In this document: positions 1 to 9,709 of the stretch, one piece after another
How positions within the stretch are numbered: position 1 is the first letter of the stretch
Layout of the letters: every line of letters starts with the position of its first letter
Source of the DNA: Lachnospiraceae bacterium
GTDB lineage: Bacteria > Bacillota > Clostridia > Lachnospirales > Lachnospiraceae
DNA length: 64,000 bases
Assembly (NCBI GenBank): GCA_017463255.1
Contig: JAFTPP010000032.1
Span: 558,001 to 622,000 of the forward strand
Direction of reading: 5' to 3'
Made by a program: the position numbers and the translations under genes
The notes under the pieces: model-generated
Told to the model about the DNA's origin: nothing
Databases searched by the model: none
The model's input: only the letters and a program-made list of their open reading frames with translations

Positions 1-42
1 CTTTATTTTATTTTTCATACCCTACCTTCTCTCAAAAAAGCT

Positions 43-972
43 TTATACGAAACTTAGCACTTCATTCTTTGGAGCCTTGCACGATATAACTTCTTTAGCA
101 TGCAAAACCGGCCCCTCGCCCTTGTAATCCTCAAAATACTGTATCGTAATAGAAGCTGTCACCATAACCCATTGTTTATTCGTTAACGAATCCGTTCCCG
201 CGTATTCACAGGCAAACCCCAAAAATGCCATGTCATCCGCACAACAGGTCATTGCCATTCTTCCCGGTACAAAATAGCCCTTCGGGAATTTTTCCGGCTT
301 TAATACCTGTGCCATAAAACGGACTGTCTTACCATCGTATCTCTTTGGATGATCCAGAGAATCCATATACCATATAGCAAATCCTTCCTCATCAAGCTCT
401 ATTACATCCTGCTTTAAATCATAAGGAAGCTCTTCTTCCATAATCTCATTTACTTCCCCGTTTGAATCTTCGAATACAATCTGTGCTTCCTGATTTACCA
501 TCTTAATATTACGCTTAAATGTACTCAAATCTTCAATTCCGTCACATCTGTTAAAAATAACCAATTCGGACTTTTTCACCATCTCTGCAAGTAAAGAACG
601 CATATTGGCAAAATACATCGGAAAAGTTCTTGCATCAATGGTTGTAACCTGCTGTTCTAATGACCAGTGGAACGGAAAACCTGCATTTTTATAGTTCCAC
701 ATACCATTGAATTCTACGATAATTCTTTCCGGCTTATGCTTTTTTTCCAATTCCAACAAACGGGAAGGATTAAAATCCTCTTCCTCTTCAATTACTTCCA
801 TAACAGTTTTGCTACGTCTCAGTAACTCTTTATCATACTCTACTTCCCCTTCTTCACATACAATGAGTAATGTCTTCCCCCGTACCTGAAAATAAGGTTG
901 CGCCAGAGTATATTGAATAAACTCTGTCTTTCCACTTTCTAAAAAGCCATTTATGACAAATACCGGCTTCAT
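43..972 (-). CDS. CobW-like P-loop GTPase fused to a TIGR03943-like C-terminal domain
   Basis: The 309-aa protein starts with a P-loop (GFLESGKT, residues 9-16) like that of COG0523/CobW metal-chaperone GTPases, but lacks the CxCC metal motif of that family. The last ~110 residues (around VPGRMAMTCCADD) resemble the C-terminal domain of the TIGR03943/YcgQ putative permease-subunit family. It lies 17 bp downstream of a canonical COG0523 gene on the same strand, so the two are probably one operon. By analogy with zinc-starvation GTPases, a role in metal homeostasis or delivery is likely, but the substrate cannot be read from sequence. No partner permease is visible; it could lie beyond the left edge. 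Confidence 0.7.
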   Translation of the reverse strand: MKPVFVINGFLESGKTEFIQYTLAQPYFQVRGKTLLIVCEEGEVEYDKELLRRSKTVMEVIEEEEDFNPSRLLELEKKHKPERIIVEFNGMWNYKNAGFPFHWSLEQQVTTIDARTFPMYFANMRSLLAEMVKKSELVIFNRCDGIEDLSTFKRNIKMVNQEAQIVFEDSNGEVNEIMEEELPYDLKQDVIELDEEGFAIWYMDSLDHPKRYDGKTVRFMAQVLKPEKFPKGYFVPGRMAMTCCADDMAFLGFACEYAGTDSLTNKQWVMVTASITIQYFEDYKGEGPVLHAKEVISCKAPKNEVLSFV

Positions 973-989
973 ATTTCAATTACCTCTCT

Positions 990-2192
990 TTATGCAAATA
1001 ATTCTTCAATTTCTTTTTCTTTTAACTTAGAACCGATTACACAAAGCTTTCCGGTATAATCAGCTTTTCCTTCACGAACATTCATCTCGCCCGGAACATA
1101 GTCAAAATAAATCCATGTACCATTGTCACAAGGTACCATACCCTTTGCACGAAGAATCATGCCATACTCCCCACTATCTAACTTAGCAAGAATCTTTTCA
1201 ATCTGTTCCTTTGTATAATGGGCAGGTGTTTCCTTACCCCAACTTGAGAACACTTCATCTGCATGATGGTGATGATGATGCTCATGGTCGTGGTCATGAT
1301 GATGGCCATGGCAACACTCACCGTCTTCGTGGTGATGTTCATGTTCATGCTCATGGTCGTGGTCATGATGATGACCGTGACAGCACTCACCTTCTTCATC
1401 ATGGTGATGTCCGTGACAACATTCACCTTCTTCATGATGGTGATGTCCATGACAACATTCACCATCTTCATGGTGATGATGATGTTCATGCTCATGCTCA
1501 TGCTCGTGGCCATGATGATGACCGTGACAACACTCACCGTCTTCATGATGGTGATGATGTAAAGTCTCCGCCATCAATTCTTCTGCAAGACTCTTGGTTT
1601 TTCCTTCCATAGCTTCGATAATAATCTTGCTGTCTAATTCATCCCACGGAGTTGTAATAATCTTTGCATCTTTGTTATGCTCACGGATCATATCTACCAC
1701 TAACTTAAGCTTGTCTTCATTCATTCCGCCGGTTCTACTTAAAACAATGGTTCCTGCATGTTCAATCTGGTTTAAAAAGAACTCACCAAAGTTCTTAATA
1801 TACATTTTACATTTGCCTGCATCAACAACTACTACAGCACTGTTTAATAAAACCTTTGCTTCTGTTTTCACATCCTCTACCGCTTTTATAACATCAGAAA
1901 GCTTACCAACTCCTGAAGGTTCAATCAAAATGCGTTCCGGTGCATAAGTTTCTATTACTTCCTTCAAAGAAGTACCAAAATCACCTACTAAGGAGCAGCA
2001 AATGCATCCGGAATTCATCTCTTTTATTTCAATTCCTGCTTCTTTCAAGAAACCACCATCAATTCCGATTTCTCCGAATTCATTTTCAATAAGAACCACT
2101 TTCTCCTTATTTAACTCTTCTTTTAAAAGTTTTTTAATCAATGTTGTCTTACCGGCACCTAAAAAACCGGAAAAAATATCTATCTTTGTCAT
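990..2192 (-). CDS. COG0523 (CobW/YciC-type) metal-chaperone GTPase with long His/Cys-rich tail
   Basis: A 400-aa GTPase with P-loop GFLGAGKT (9-16) and the family metal motif CICC (C63, C65, C66). Residues ~211-310 form a low-complexity segment with about 50 histidines and five copies of GECCHGHHH, followed by the usual CobW C-terminal domain. Family knowledge: COG0523 GTPases insert or traffic Zn, Co or Ni, often under Zur control. The tail looks like a metal store or scavenging device. I chose the ATG at 2192 over an in-frame TTG at 2198 because AGAAGGT lies about 11 nt upstream. The repetitive DNA at 1260-1560 gives antisense open frames that are artefacts. Confidence 0.88.
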   Translation of the reverse strand: MTKIDIFSGFLGAGKTTLIKKLLKEELNKEKVVLIENEFGEIGIDGGFLKEAGIEIKEMNSGCICCSLVGDFGTSLKEVIETYAPERILIEPSGVGKLSDVIKAVEDVKTEAKVLLNSAVVVVDAGKCKMYIKNFGEFFLNQIEHAGTIVLSRTGGMNEDKLKLVVDMIREHNKDAKIITTPWDELDSKIIIEAMEGKTKSLAEELMAETLHHHHHEDGECCHGHHHGHEHEHEHEHHHHHEDGECCHGHHHHEEGECCHGHHHDEEGECCHGHHHDHDHEHEHEHHHEDGECCHGHHHDHDHEHHHHHHADEVFSSWGKETPAHYTKEQIEKILAKLDSGEYGMILRAKGMVPCDNGTWIYFDYVPGEMNVREGKADYTGKLCVIGSKLKEKEIEELFA

Positions 2193-2287
2193 CTTCAACT
2201 GTACCTTCTTTCTGTTTTACTTAACACTTACTTAATAATAGCACTAATATCATTAAAATACCAGTTTTGACATTTTTTTATGAAAAA

Positions 2288-3034
2288 TTAATAAATAAAA
2301 TACTCTGTAAAAATAATGGTTACCGGCAAATATAATGCCTGGGTTTTACTTCCTGCTATAATCATTCCCACACATACATTATTCTTATCATATACCGGCA
2401 TTCCTGACTGTCCGTGCTCTAAGGTCATCTCCATAAGCGCCGCGTAAGAATTCACATCCGCACTGAAAAAATAGGGTTCTGCCAGCGTTCCTTCCTGCCA
2501 CGTATCTTTTCCGGTTCTAAGTTTTACCACATCATCTTTCTTTAAAGATTCATAGTAGGATTCATTGGCGGTAATGGTTTCAAATAAAAGTTCTGACTGA
2601 CTTTCGTTTATTATCGTCCTGTCGATTCTTACATACCCCACATCATACTCATCCGACAACTTATGAACCGCTCCTTCTAAGGAACTTCCATCCTCTAAGG
2701 TTACGGTCACGGTTTCATTTTCTGACAAAAGGTGCTTGGGCGCTGCAATAATGATTTCTGCTTCGTTGCGTTCTATTACAAAGCCATGACCATAATAGTT
2801 ACCACAGGTAAGGATAATCGGCAAACCGGCATCAATCATTCCCAATTCACCCAATTCTTCCATACCCACAATATTCATTCCTTCATCCTGTTCTTCTTTA
2901 TTTTCTTCTTTATTTTCTTCCTTTTTTTCCTCTTTCTCTTCCCGTGACATATTCATCACAACGATTACCGCTGTTACAACAAAAAATACAAGGACAATCG
3001 CTATCGGCAAGATTCTTTTTAACTTATATTTCAA
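2288..3034 (-). CDS. Membrane-anchored trypsin-like serine protease
   Basis: A 248-aa protein with an N-terminal membrane helix (~9-29), a Lys/Glu-rich linker (~31-52) and a trypsin-like fold (~70-245). A plausible triad is visible: H101 in APKHLL, D131 in YDVGYV and S210 in GQSGMP. There is no PDZ domain, so it is shorter than HtrA/DegP proteins. It probably acts outside the membrane, tethered by the helix. The start appears to be TTG, with AAGGA about 10 nt upstream. It sits between rnpB and the GTPase pair and may be transcribed alone. The substrate is unknown. Confidence 0.65.
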   Translation of the reverse strand: MKYKLKRILPIAIVLVFFVVTAVIVVMNMSREEKEEKKEENKEENKEEQDEGMNIVGMEELGELGMIDAGLPIILTCGNYYGHGFVIERNEAEIIIAAPKHLLSENETVTVTLEDGSSLEGAVHKLSDEYDVGYVRIDRTIINESQSELLFETITANESYYESLKKDDVVKLRTGKDTWQEGTLAEPYFFSADVNSYAALMEMTLEHGQSGMPVYDKNNVCVGMIIAGSKTQALYLPVTIIFTEYFIY

Positions 3035-3063
3035 TTCTTTCTATTCCTTTCACAAAGCGCAAA

Positions 3064-3083
3064 CGAGTAGGCAAGCCTACTCG
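3064..3083 (-). terminator. Terminator-like hairpin after rnpB
   Basis: A perfect 9-bp stem (CGAGTAGGC/GCCTACTCG) with a 2-nt loop lies just 3' of the RNase P RNA on the minus strand. It is followed by only a short T stretch, so it is a moderate terminator candidate. Confidence 0.6.
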
Positions 3084-3100
3084 ATGTGTCTTTATTAAAA

Positions 3101-3438
3101 AGGAGCAGAACGATAAGCCGGGTTATGTCGTGAATGATCATCTATCTAGGACTTACGTTACCGTAAGCCTCAAGCGACCTACCTGAAAACTTGTCGGGCC
3201 AACTTAACGTTCTCTGTTTGGTCTTGCTTCGGATGGGGTTTACATGTGCCCCTCACATTACTGCAAGGGCGGTAGTCTCTTACACTGCCTTTCCACCCTT
3301 ACCATACATGATGGCGGTTTATTTCTGTTGCACTAGCCTTGGAGTCACCTCCACCGGACGTTATCCGGCATCCTGCCCTATGAAGCCCGGACTTTCCTCA
3401 CCCCCATATGGGGCCGCGATCATTTGTCCTACTCCTTT
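3101..3438 (-). ncRNA. rnpB: RNase P catalytic RNA
   Basis: The minus strand carries the universally conserved RNase P signature GAGGAAAGTCCGGGC (3385-3399) near its 5' end. The P1 helix is formed by AGGAGTAGGAC at the 5' end and GTTCTGCTCCT at the 3' end, and a CCGGCTTATCG-type 3' region is present. The length of about 338 nt fits bacterial RNase P RNA. It matures tRNA 5' ends together with RnpA. Exact ends are estimated from P1 pairing. A weak promoter (TTGTTT...TATAGT) overlaps the 3' end of the upstream kinase gene. Short open frames on either strand here are spurious. Confidence 0.96.
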
Positions 3439-3456
3439 ATAATCACTATATTATTT

Positions 3457-5121
3457 TTACGCGTTGAAACAACTACCGCCCACAAACTCACGTACAATAG
3501 AGTTCTTAGGCAACTGTTCCGTATCCATTCCCAAAAAGTATTCTAAAAACTTAAGCAGACGCTTGGCTTCATCATACTCGACATCTTCCGGTTTAATACT
3601 GAACAACAACGGTTCTGCAAACTGCTTCAATGCAGCCAGCTCGTAAATCTGAGCCGAATTAAACATTGCATCCGCACTTTCCTGGAATGGGAAAATATTT
3701 TCTTCCTCACCTCTTCTGACACTTGGCCACATCTCAATGGTTCTCTTGGCACTTGCCCCTCTGGTACGTGCATCTCTTACCATTCGGCGTATCAATCGTC
3801 CGTCCGTGGTAGGAATTCTGTTATGTTCATCAACATTTAAGGTTGTTAATGCTGAAATATAAATCTTATACTTACTCCCTTGAGGAAGGGCATAAGACAT
3901 CTTATCATTTAAACCATGGATACCTTCAATAACAAGGACATCATTGGAACCAAGCTGTTTAAAATTACCTCTGTATTCACGGAATCCTGTTTTAAAATTA
4001 AAGGTTGGCAGCTCCACTCTTTCTCCTCTTAATAAGGCTGTCATATCTGAATTGAACTGCTCCACATCAATTGCTTCCAAGCATTCAAAGTTATAATCAC
4101 CATTTTCATCTCTCGGTGTTTTATCTCTATTGACAAAATAGTCATCCACCGCAATCGGATGAGGTTTTAACCCATACGTAGATAACTGAATACTTAATCT
4201 GTGTGAAAACGTTGTTTTACCGGAGGAAGATGGCCCTGCAATCATAACAAATTTAATTCCCTTACGGCTTACAATATCCTTTGCTATCTCGCTGATACGG
4301 CTTTCCTGTAACGCTTCCTGAATTAAAATCAGATCATTTAATCTTCCTTCACAGATGGCTTCGTTTAAATCGCCCACTGTGCTGATTCCCATTTTTTCGC
4401 CCCATTCGTCAGCTACCTTTAAAGTTTTAAATAGCTTCTCTCGCGGAACAAAAGGATTGATTACGGTTGGTGCCTCTTTTTCCGGAATGCTTAAAACCAC
4501 ACCGTCTTCATATGCTTCCAAATCAAAATATTTAATATATCCTGCACTTGGTAACATATAGCCGTAATAATAATCATAATATCCGTCACACTCATACACA
4601 TTAACTGTTGAAGTTCTTCTGTAACGGAACACTTTTTCTTTATCAATCAAACCATTGCTTGCAAATAATTCATTAGCTTCATCAATAGGATATGCTCTTT
4701 TAGTAATGACCAAATCTTTACTAATGTATTCTGCCATCTTTTCTTTCATGGCAGCAACTACCTCAGGTGTAATAATTCCTTTTTGGTCGCTGGTACAATA
4801 ATATCCGCTTCCAATGGTAAACAACACCTTTAACATGGCACCTGTTTCTTTGCCGATTACATCATAAAACGCTTTTACCAACAATAAGGTTGCCGTTCTC
4901 ATATAAGTCTTTGCACCAATGGAATCTCTTACTGTAATAAAATCAAGCTTACAATCCTTGGTACAGATTTTTCTAAGCTCCTGAATCTTGCCATTCACCT
5001 TTACAAGGGCAATCATATCCTGAAGATTAGCAGGATTCTGCTTCGCAATTGCTTCATAAATAATACCCTTGGGATATTGCATTTCTTTCCCATCAATAAC
5101 AATTTTAACTGTGTCTTGCAT
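3457..5121 (-). CDS. Uridine kinase-like nucleoside kinase with TGS/ThrRS-like N-terminus
   Basis: A 554-aa protein. The N-terminus (~1-65) looks like a TGS domain, ~70-230 resembles the threonyl-tRNA synthetase second additional domain, and the C-terminal half is a phosphoribulokinase/uridine kinase fold with P-loop GPSSSGKT (296-303). This architecture is common in Clostridia and is usually annotated as nucleoside kinase; the true substrate is unsettled. I chose the ATG at 5121, preceded by AGAGGGG, over one 51 bp further upstream that overlaps the neighbouring gene. It is the last gene of the dgt-dnaG-rpoD-trmK-nif3-like run. Confidence 0.85.
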   Translation of the reverse strand: MQDTVKIVIDGKEMQYPKGIIYEAIAKQNPANLQDMIALVKVNGKIQELRKICTKDCKLDFITVRDSIGAKTYMRTATLLLVKAFYDVIGKETGAMLKVLFTIGSGYYCTSDQKGIITPEVVAAMKEKMAEYISKDLVITKRAYPIDEANELFASNGLIDKEKVFRYRRTSTVNVYECDGYYDYYYGYMLPSAGYIKYFDLEAYEDGVVLSIPEKEAPTVINPFVPREKLFKTLKVADEWGEKMGISTVGDLNEAICEGRLNDLILIQEALQESRISEIAKDIVSRKGIKFVMIAGPSSSGKTTFSHRLSIQLSTYGLKPHPIAVDDYFVNRDKTPRDENGDYNFECLEAIDVEQFNSDMTALLRGERVELPTFNFKTGFREYRGNFKQLGSNDVLVIEGIHGLNDKMSYALPQGSKYKIYISALTTLNVDEHNRIPTTDGRLIRRMVRDARTRGASAKRTIEMWPSVRRGEEENIFPFQESADAMFNSAQIYELAALKQFAEPLLFSIKPEDVEYDEAKRLLKFLEYFLGMDTEQLPKNSIVREFVGGSCFNA

Positions 5122-5146
5122 AGAAATACCCCTCTTTCTAAGAATA

Positions 5147-5926
5147 TTAAATGTCCCAATATGGTGGCACATCCACGTCAGTTATTATTTCCATCTGAAC
5201 GCCTCTTTCTAAAAGCCGTTCCTTTAAACCTTCTGCAAAAATGTATTCAAGTCCATAGTGTGTGGCATCCATAACAGCCATGTTATTATTCACGCCCTCT
5301 AAAGCCTGATGATGTTTTACATCACCTGTAATATATAATTCGGCTCCTGTGGCTCTTGCAACACCTACTTCATCTCCGCCTCCGCCGGGTAAAACAGCTA
5401 CTTTTTTAACTTTGCGCTCCGGATTTCCATAAAGTCTTACACTTTCAAGACCGAAATACTCTTTTATTCTTTCGGCAATTTCCTGAATTGTCAATTCTTC
5501 CGGATAAGTACCTACAACACCAAGACCAATCATTTCATTGTCTCCCGGTGCCTGTTGCATTACCCCGTCAAAAGGAAGGCCTATTCTGTCTGCCACGTCC
5601 CTTGCAATGCAGGTAGAATCATAATTCGTATGCATAGCGCAATAAGCAACGCCATTCTGAATCAGGCTCATGATTCTCTTTCCTTCTTCATCCTGCCAGA
5701 CAATGTTTTTTTCTCCGCTAAAAATCAACGGATGATGTGTAATTAACATGTCACACTGTTCTTCAATGGCCTGGGCGATTACATCCTCGGTAGGATCAAG
5801 GGCTAACATAACCTTATTAATATCCTGTGACAAATCCCCGATTTGGAAACCGGAATTATCCCATTTTTCTGCAACCGAAAACGGTGCTATTTCATTTAAT
5901 AATTCTACAAAATCACTACATCTCAT
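5147..5926 (-). CDS. Nif3-like dinuclear metal centre protein (YqfO family)
   Basis: A 259-aa Nif3/YqfO family protein. Metal-ligand regions are visible: THHPLIF near 68, DVKHHQ near 212 and ATHYGLE near 226. Family members bind two metal ions; the general cellular role is poorly defined, and some are annotated as GTP cyclohydrolase I type 2. It lacks the large insertion of B. subtilis YqfO and is the short form. The start codon overlaps the trmK stop by 4 nt (ATGA), which indicates translational coupling. Position after rpoD-trmK is conserved in Firmicutes. Confidence 0.9.
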   Translation of the reverse strand: MRCSDFVELLNEIAPFSVAEKWDNSGFQIGDLSQDINKVMLALDPTEDVIAQAIEEQCDMLITHHPLIFSGEKNIVWQDEEGKRIMSLIQNGVAYCAMHTNYDSTCIARDVADRIGLPFDGVMQQAPGDNEMIGLGVVGTYPEELTIQEIAERIKEYFGLESVRLYGNPERKVKKVAVLPGGGGDEVGVARATGAELYITGDVKHHQALEGVNNNMAVMDATHYGLEYIFAEGLKERLLERGVQMEIITDVDVPPYWDI

Positions 5927-6630
5927 TCTAATAATTCTAAAGCTTTTTTCACCTGATTAAGCTTATGCTCCATATTCTGTCTGTCTTGAACAGACTTCTC
6001 ATTATCCGAAGGAATCTGACTAAGTATGATGGAATACTGACTCTCCATCTTATTCAGATACTCTTTCAGTACCGGATGCTTCTTTTGTAACAAAACAGCT
6101 CCAAACTCAAGGCTTATATCGTCTTTTGCATATTGAGTATACTCTGCTTCATTTCCCGGAAGTACCTTCATAATCACATAGTACTTACCTTCTTCGCATA
6201 CCATGTTCTCATCAACGATTTGAAAACCTAATTCCAACAAAGACCTTCTTACATACCCTGACTCGGACTGAGGTTGCAAAATAATTTCCTTCATCCCTCT
6301 TGCTTTCTCAATTTCATCCGTAAGGATACGTATCATCAGCCTGCCGCCCATTCCGGCGCAAACCATTGATTCTGCTTCCATAGGGTTTATAGCACTTAAT
6401 CCGTCCGACAAACGTGTTTCTATGTATTCAGACAGTCCATACTCTTCAATATGACTTTTAGCAATCTTTAATGGTCCTTCATTCACATCCATGGCTATAA
6501 CCCTGGTTGCAATATTTTGTTGCATAAGATAAATGGATACAAAGCCATGATCACACCCTATATCCGTAACACTTAGACCCGGAGTCACCATGTCTGCTAC
6601 TGCCTGCATACGTTTCGATAATTCAATCAT
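5923..6630 (-). CDS. trmK: tRNA (adenine22-N1)-methyltransferase TrmK
   Basis: A 235-aa class I SAM methyltransferase. Motif I is GCDHGF (~20-25) and AGMGG follows at ~92, as in the TrmK/YqfN family that methylates A22 N1 of tRNA. The C-terminal ~70 residues are helical and probably coiled-coil, as in TrmK. It lies between rpoD and a nif3-like gene, the usual Firmicute arrangement. RBS AAGGTG precedes the ATG. Confidence 0.9.
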   Translation of the reverse strand: MIELSKRMQAVADMVTPGLSVTDIGCDHGFVSIYLMQQNIATRVIAMDVNEGPLKIAKSHIEEYGLSEYIETRLSDGLSAINPMEAESMVCAGMGGRLMIRILTDEIEKARGMKEIILQPQSESGYVRRSLLELGFQIVDENMVCEEGKYYVIMKVLPGNEAEYTQYAKDDISLEFGAVLLQKKHPVLKEYLNKMESQYSIILSQIPSDNEKSVQDRQNMEHKLNQVKKALELLE

Positions 6631-6638
6631 AGTACACC

Positions 6639-7868
6639 TTAATCAAGATAGTCTTTTAACTTACGGCTTCTGCTCGGATGGCGAAGCTTTCTTAATGCTT
6701 TCGCTTCAATCTGTCTGATACGTTCACGGGTAACGTTAAATTCTTTACCAACTTCTTCCAAAGTTCTGGCTCTGCCGTCTTCTAAACCAAAACGAAGTTT
6801 TAATACTTTCTGTTCACGTTCTGTCAGAGTTCCCAATACTTCTACCAACTGCTCTTTTAAAAGAGTAAATGCAGCTGCATCTGCCGGTACCGGAACATTG
6901 TCATCCTGAATAAAGTCCCCAAGGTGGCTGTCTTCCTCTTCACCGATTGGTGTTTCAAGGGAAACAGGCTCCTGTGAAATCTTTAAAATCTCACGGACAC
7001 GGTCTTCCGGCATATTCATTTCTTTTGCAATTTCTTCCGGAAGTGGTTCTCTTCCAAGCTCCTGTAACAGCTGTCTGCTGACACGGATTAATTTATTGAT
7101 TGTTTCTACCATATGCACAGGAATACGGATGGTTCTTGCCTGATCGGCAATTGCTCTTGTAATAGCCTGTCTGATCCACCATGTAGCATAAGTAGAGAAC
7201 TTATATCCTTTACGATAATCAAATTTTTCAACAGCTTTAATAAGACCAAGGTTACCTTCCTGAATCAAATCAAGGAACAACATGCCACGTCCCACATATC
7301 TTTTTGCAATACTAACTACAAGACGTAAGTTTGCTTCAGCAAGTTTTTTCTTAGCTTCGTCTCCAAAATAAATAATATCTTTTTGCTTATCAATTTCTTC
7401 CTGAATCTGCTGCTTTGCTGTTTCATCTAAAGCTTCAGCCAAGGATTCCTCTAAGCTTGGTAAAAGCTCAGAAGCCTTAATTCCGTCTTCCATTTTTTGT
7501 GCAAGAACAATCTCTTCATCTGCACTTAAAAGAGGAACCTTACCGATTTCTTTTAAATACATTCTGACAGGGTCTTCAATGCTGACACCTTCCGGAACAG
7601 ATAAATCAATGTTTTCCACATCAACTTCATCTTCTTCGGTGAGAATGATTTCTTCGTCATCATCATCTTCCTCAACGATTCTTAATACGTCTACGTTGCT
7701 CTTTTCCAATGTTTCAAGAACTGTATCAAAACTCTCTGCATCAAGCTGAAGCTCTGCAAAGAAATCACTGATTTCCTGATATTCCAATACATTCTTCTTC
7801 TTTTTTGCCAGAGCTAACAACTCTTTCATTTTCTCGTCAAATCGTGCCTGTGTGTTTTCGTCCATCAT
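6639..7868 (-). CDS. rpoD: Primary RNA polymerase sigma factor (sigma-A)
   Basis: A ~409-aa group 1 sigma-70 factor. It contains an acidic region 1.1, region 1.2 ([11 protein letters not shown]), region 2 with the -10 recognition helix ([19 protein letters not shown]), region 3, and region 4 ending in [18 protein letters not shown]. It directs housekeeping transcription. I place the start at the ATG-ATG pair at 7868, because GGAGAGAG lies immediately upstream and covers the next possible ATG at 7883. It lies downstream of dnaG, the conserved macromolecular-synthesis order. Confidence 0.97.
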   Translation of the reverse strand: MMDENTQARFDEKMKELLALAKKKKNVLEYQEISDFFAELQLDAESFDTVLETLEKSNVDVLRIVEEDDDDEEIILTEEDEVDVENIDLSVPEGVSIEDPVRMYLKEIGKVPLLSADEEIVLAQKMEDGIKASELLPSLEESLAEALDETAKQQIQEEIDKQKDIIYFGDEAKKKLAEANLRLVVSIAKRYVGRGMLFLDLIQEGNLGLIKAVEKFDYRKGYKFSTYATWWIRQAITRAIADQARTIRIPVHMVETINKLIRVSRQLLQELGREPLPEEIAKEMNMPEDRVREILKISQEPVSLETPIGEEEDSHLGDFIQDDNVPVPADAAAFTLLKEQLVEVLGTLTEREQKVLKLRFGLEDGRARTLEEVGKEFNVTRERIRQIEAKALRKLRHPSRSRKLKDYLD

Positions 7869-7910
7869 TTTTTCTCTCTCCATTTGTTATACTATTGCAT
7901 ATTTTTGTCT

Positions 7911-9683
7911 TTAATCAAAAGAAATATGCGTTTTAGCCAGTTCTTCCAATGCCTTTTTCCCTGCGATAGCCTGCTGTAGGGCATTTACATCGGTTCCAAG
8001 CTTATTTTGGTAATGCTCATAGCTGTTCTGTTTCACCTTCATAAGAATGTCTTTAAAGGCATTTTCTTTTTCCTGTTTACTTTCCAGCTCATGTAATTTT
8101 GTATTGAATAAAGACGCAGCTTCTCTTTGTTCGTCTTCATTATCAAACATACTGATAATTGCAGCAGGATTCACTTGTTGCTTACTTAAATCTTCAAAGA
8201 GCCTTACTGCAACCTTTTTATACATCTCCTCGGTAAAATCCTCAGGTGTAATATATTTTTGTACCTTTAAGAAAATGGCCGGTTCTTCCGTAAACCATGT
8301 AAGAAGCAGTTTTTGAACCGTTTTTGCCGCTTCCTCGGGACCTTTCTTTTCTTTGATACCCGACTTTGGCTTTGCAGCCTGAGCCACAAGTCCTGTTTTT
8401 GTAGCATAGTTAATAACCAGTTTTCTTAAATTATCAAATCCTATATGATATCTGTCTGCTACTGCTTCCAGATAATTGTCTCTTTCTACTTCCTCAGAAA
8501 ACTCACACAACTTTTTTGCAATCTCTCTGTGGAAATTTGTCTTTTCTTCCGGGTCTTTTAAGTTAAACTGACTCTCTAACACCCTGATTTCAAAGAAAAA
8601 GCTGTTATCTGCATTATCAAGTCTCTCCTGGAACGCTTCTGTTCCCAGATTCTTAATAAACTCGTCCGGATCCTTATAAGGCTTTAAGTTTACTACCTTA
8701 GCAGAAATCCCTGCTTCTTTTAAAATAGGAATGGCCCTGAGTGCCGCTCTGGTTCCTGCCTCATCACTGTCGTAGATAAGCAATACTTCCTGAGTATATC
8801 TTCGTAAAAGATTAGCCTGTCCCGACGTAAACGCTGTACCAAGACTTGCTACCGCCTGATTAAAGCCTGCCTGATGCATGGCAATCACATCCATATAACC
8901 TTCACAAAGAATAATATTATTTTTTCTGGAGGTTCTTGCAAAATTAAGCCCATACAGGTTACGGCTCTTATCAAATACAATGGTTTCCGGTGAGTTTAGG
9001 TATTTTGGCTTTGCATCGCCCATAACTCGTCCGCCAAAGCCGATGACCTTATTGTTAACGTCCTGGATAGGGAACATAACCCTGTTCCAGAATTTATCAT
9101 ACATACCGTGCTTTTCATCAACGTTAACAAGTCCCGCATCATGAAGCACGCTGTCCGAATACCCTTTACTTCTTAAATACTTCACCAAATCATCACTATA
9201 CTGGTTGGCATACCCTAACCCGAATTGCTTCATGGTTTCGGCTGTAAGCTTACGTCCCGCCAGATACTGATAACCGATTTTCCCCTGTTCGCTTCTTAAC
9301 TGATAGTAAAAATACTTCGCCGCTTCCTTATTTACTTCTAAAATCCGGTTTCTGCGGCTTTCCCTTTTTTTCATTTCCTCATTATATTCTACTTCCGGTA
9401 AGGCAACCCCGGCCTTTTCTGCCAGATGTTTAATGGCTTCTTGAAAAGAATAATTCTCATATTCCATAATGAATGTGAATACATTTCCACCGGCACCGCA
9501 GCCAAAGCAATAATACATCTGCTTGCCCGGCGTTACGGAAAAGGAAGGACTTTTCTCATTATGAAAAGGACACAACCCAAAATAGCTTGAACCCTTTTTC
9601 TGTAAACGGACATAACTTCCTACCACATCCACTATATCGTTTTTTGCTCTGATTTCTTCTACAAGTTCGTCCGGATAATACAT
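7911..9683 (-). CDS. dnaG: DNA primase
   Basis: A 590-aa primase. The N-terminal CHC2 zinc ribbon has C38, H41, C59 and C62. The TOPRIM core shows CEGYMDVIA (~258) and the YDSDEAG acidic motif (~305), and a C-terminal helicase-binding region follows. It makes RNA primers at the replication fork with DnaB. It sits between dgt and rpoD on the minus strand, consistent with one operon. Confidence 0.97.
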   Translation of the reverse strand: MYYPDELVEEIRAKNDIVDVVGSYVRLQKKGSSYFGLCPFHNEKSPSFSVTPGKQMYYCFGCGAGGNVFTFIMEYENYSFQEAIKHLAEKAGVALPEVEYNEEMKKRESRRNRILEVNKEAAKYFYYQLRSEQGKIGYQYLAGRKLTAETMKQFGLGYANQYSDDLVKYLRSKGYSDSVLHDAGLVNVDEKHGMYDKFWNRVMFPIQDVNNKVIGFGGRVMGDAKPKYLNSPETIVFDKSRNLYGLNFARTSRKNNIILCEGYMDVIAMHQAGFNQAVASLGTAFTSGQANLLRRYTQEVLLIYDSDEAGTRAALRAIPILKEAGISAKVVNLKPYKDPDEFIKNLGTEAFQERLDNADNSFFFEIRVLESQFNLKDPEEKTNFHREIAKKLCEFSEEVERDNYLEAVADRYHIGFDNLRKLVINYATKTGLVAQAAKPKSGIKEKKGPEEAAKTVQKLLLTWFTEEPAIFLKVQKYITPEDFTEEMYKKVAVRLFEDLSKQQVNPAAIISMFDNEDEQREAASLFNTKLHELESKQEKENAFKDILMKVKQNSYEHYQNKLGTDVNALQQAIAGKKALEELAKTHISFD

Positions 9684-9709
9684 TACGCTTTAAACTACCT
9701 CACTTTAAT

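Noticed and set aside
1178-1612. Several open frames opposite or beside the His-rich tail, rich in Met/Val or Asp/His
   Set aside because: They are shadows of the GAT/CAT repeat in other frames and lack start signals.
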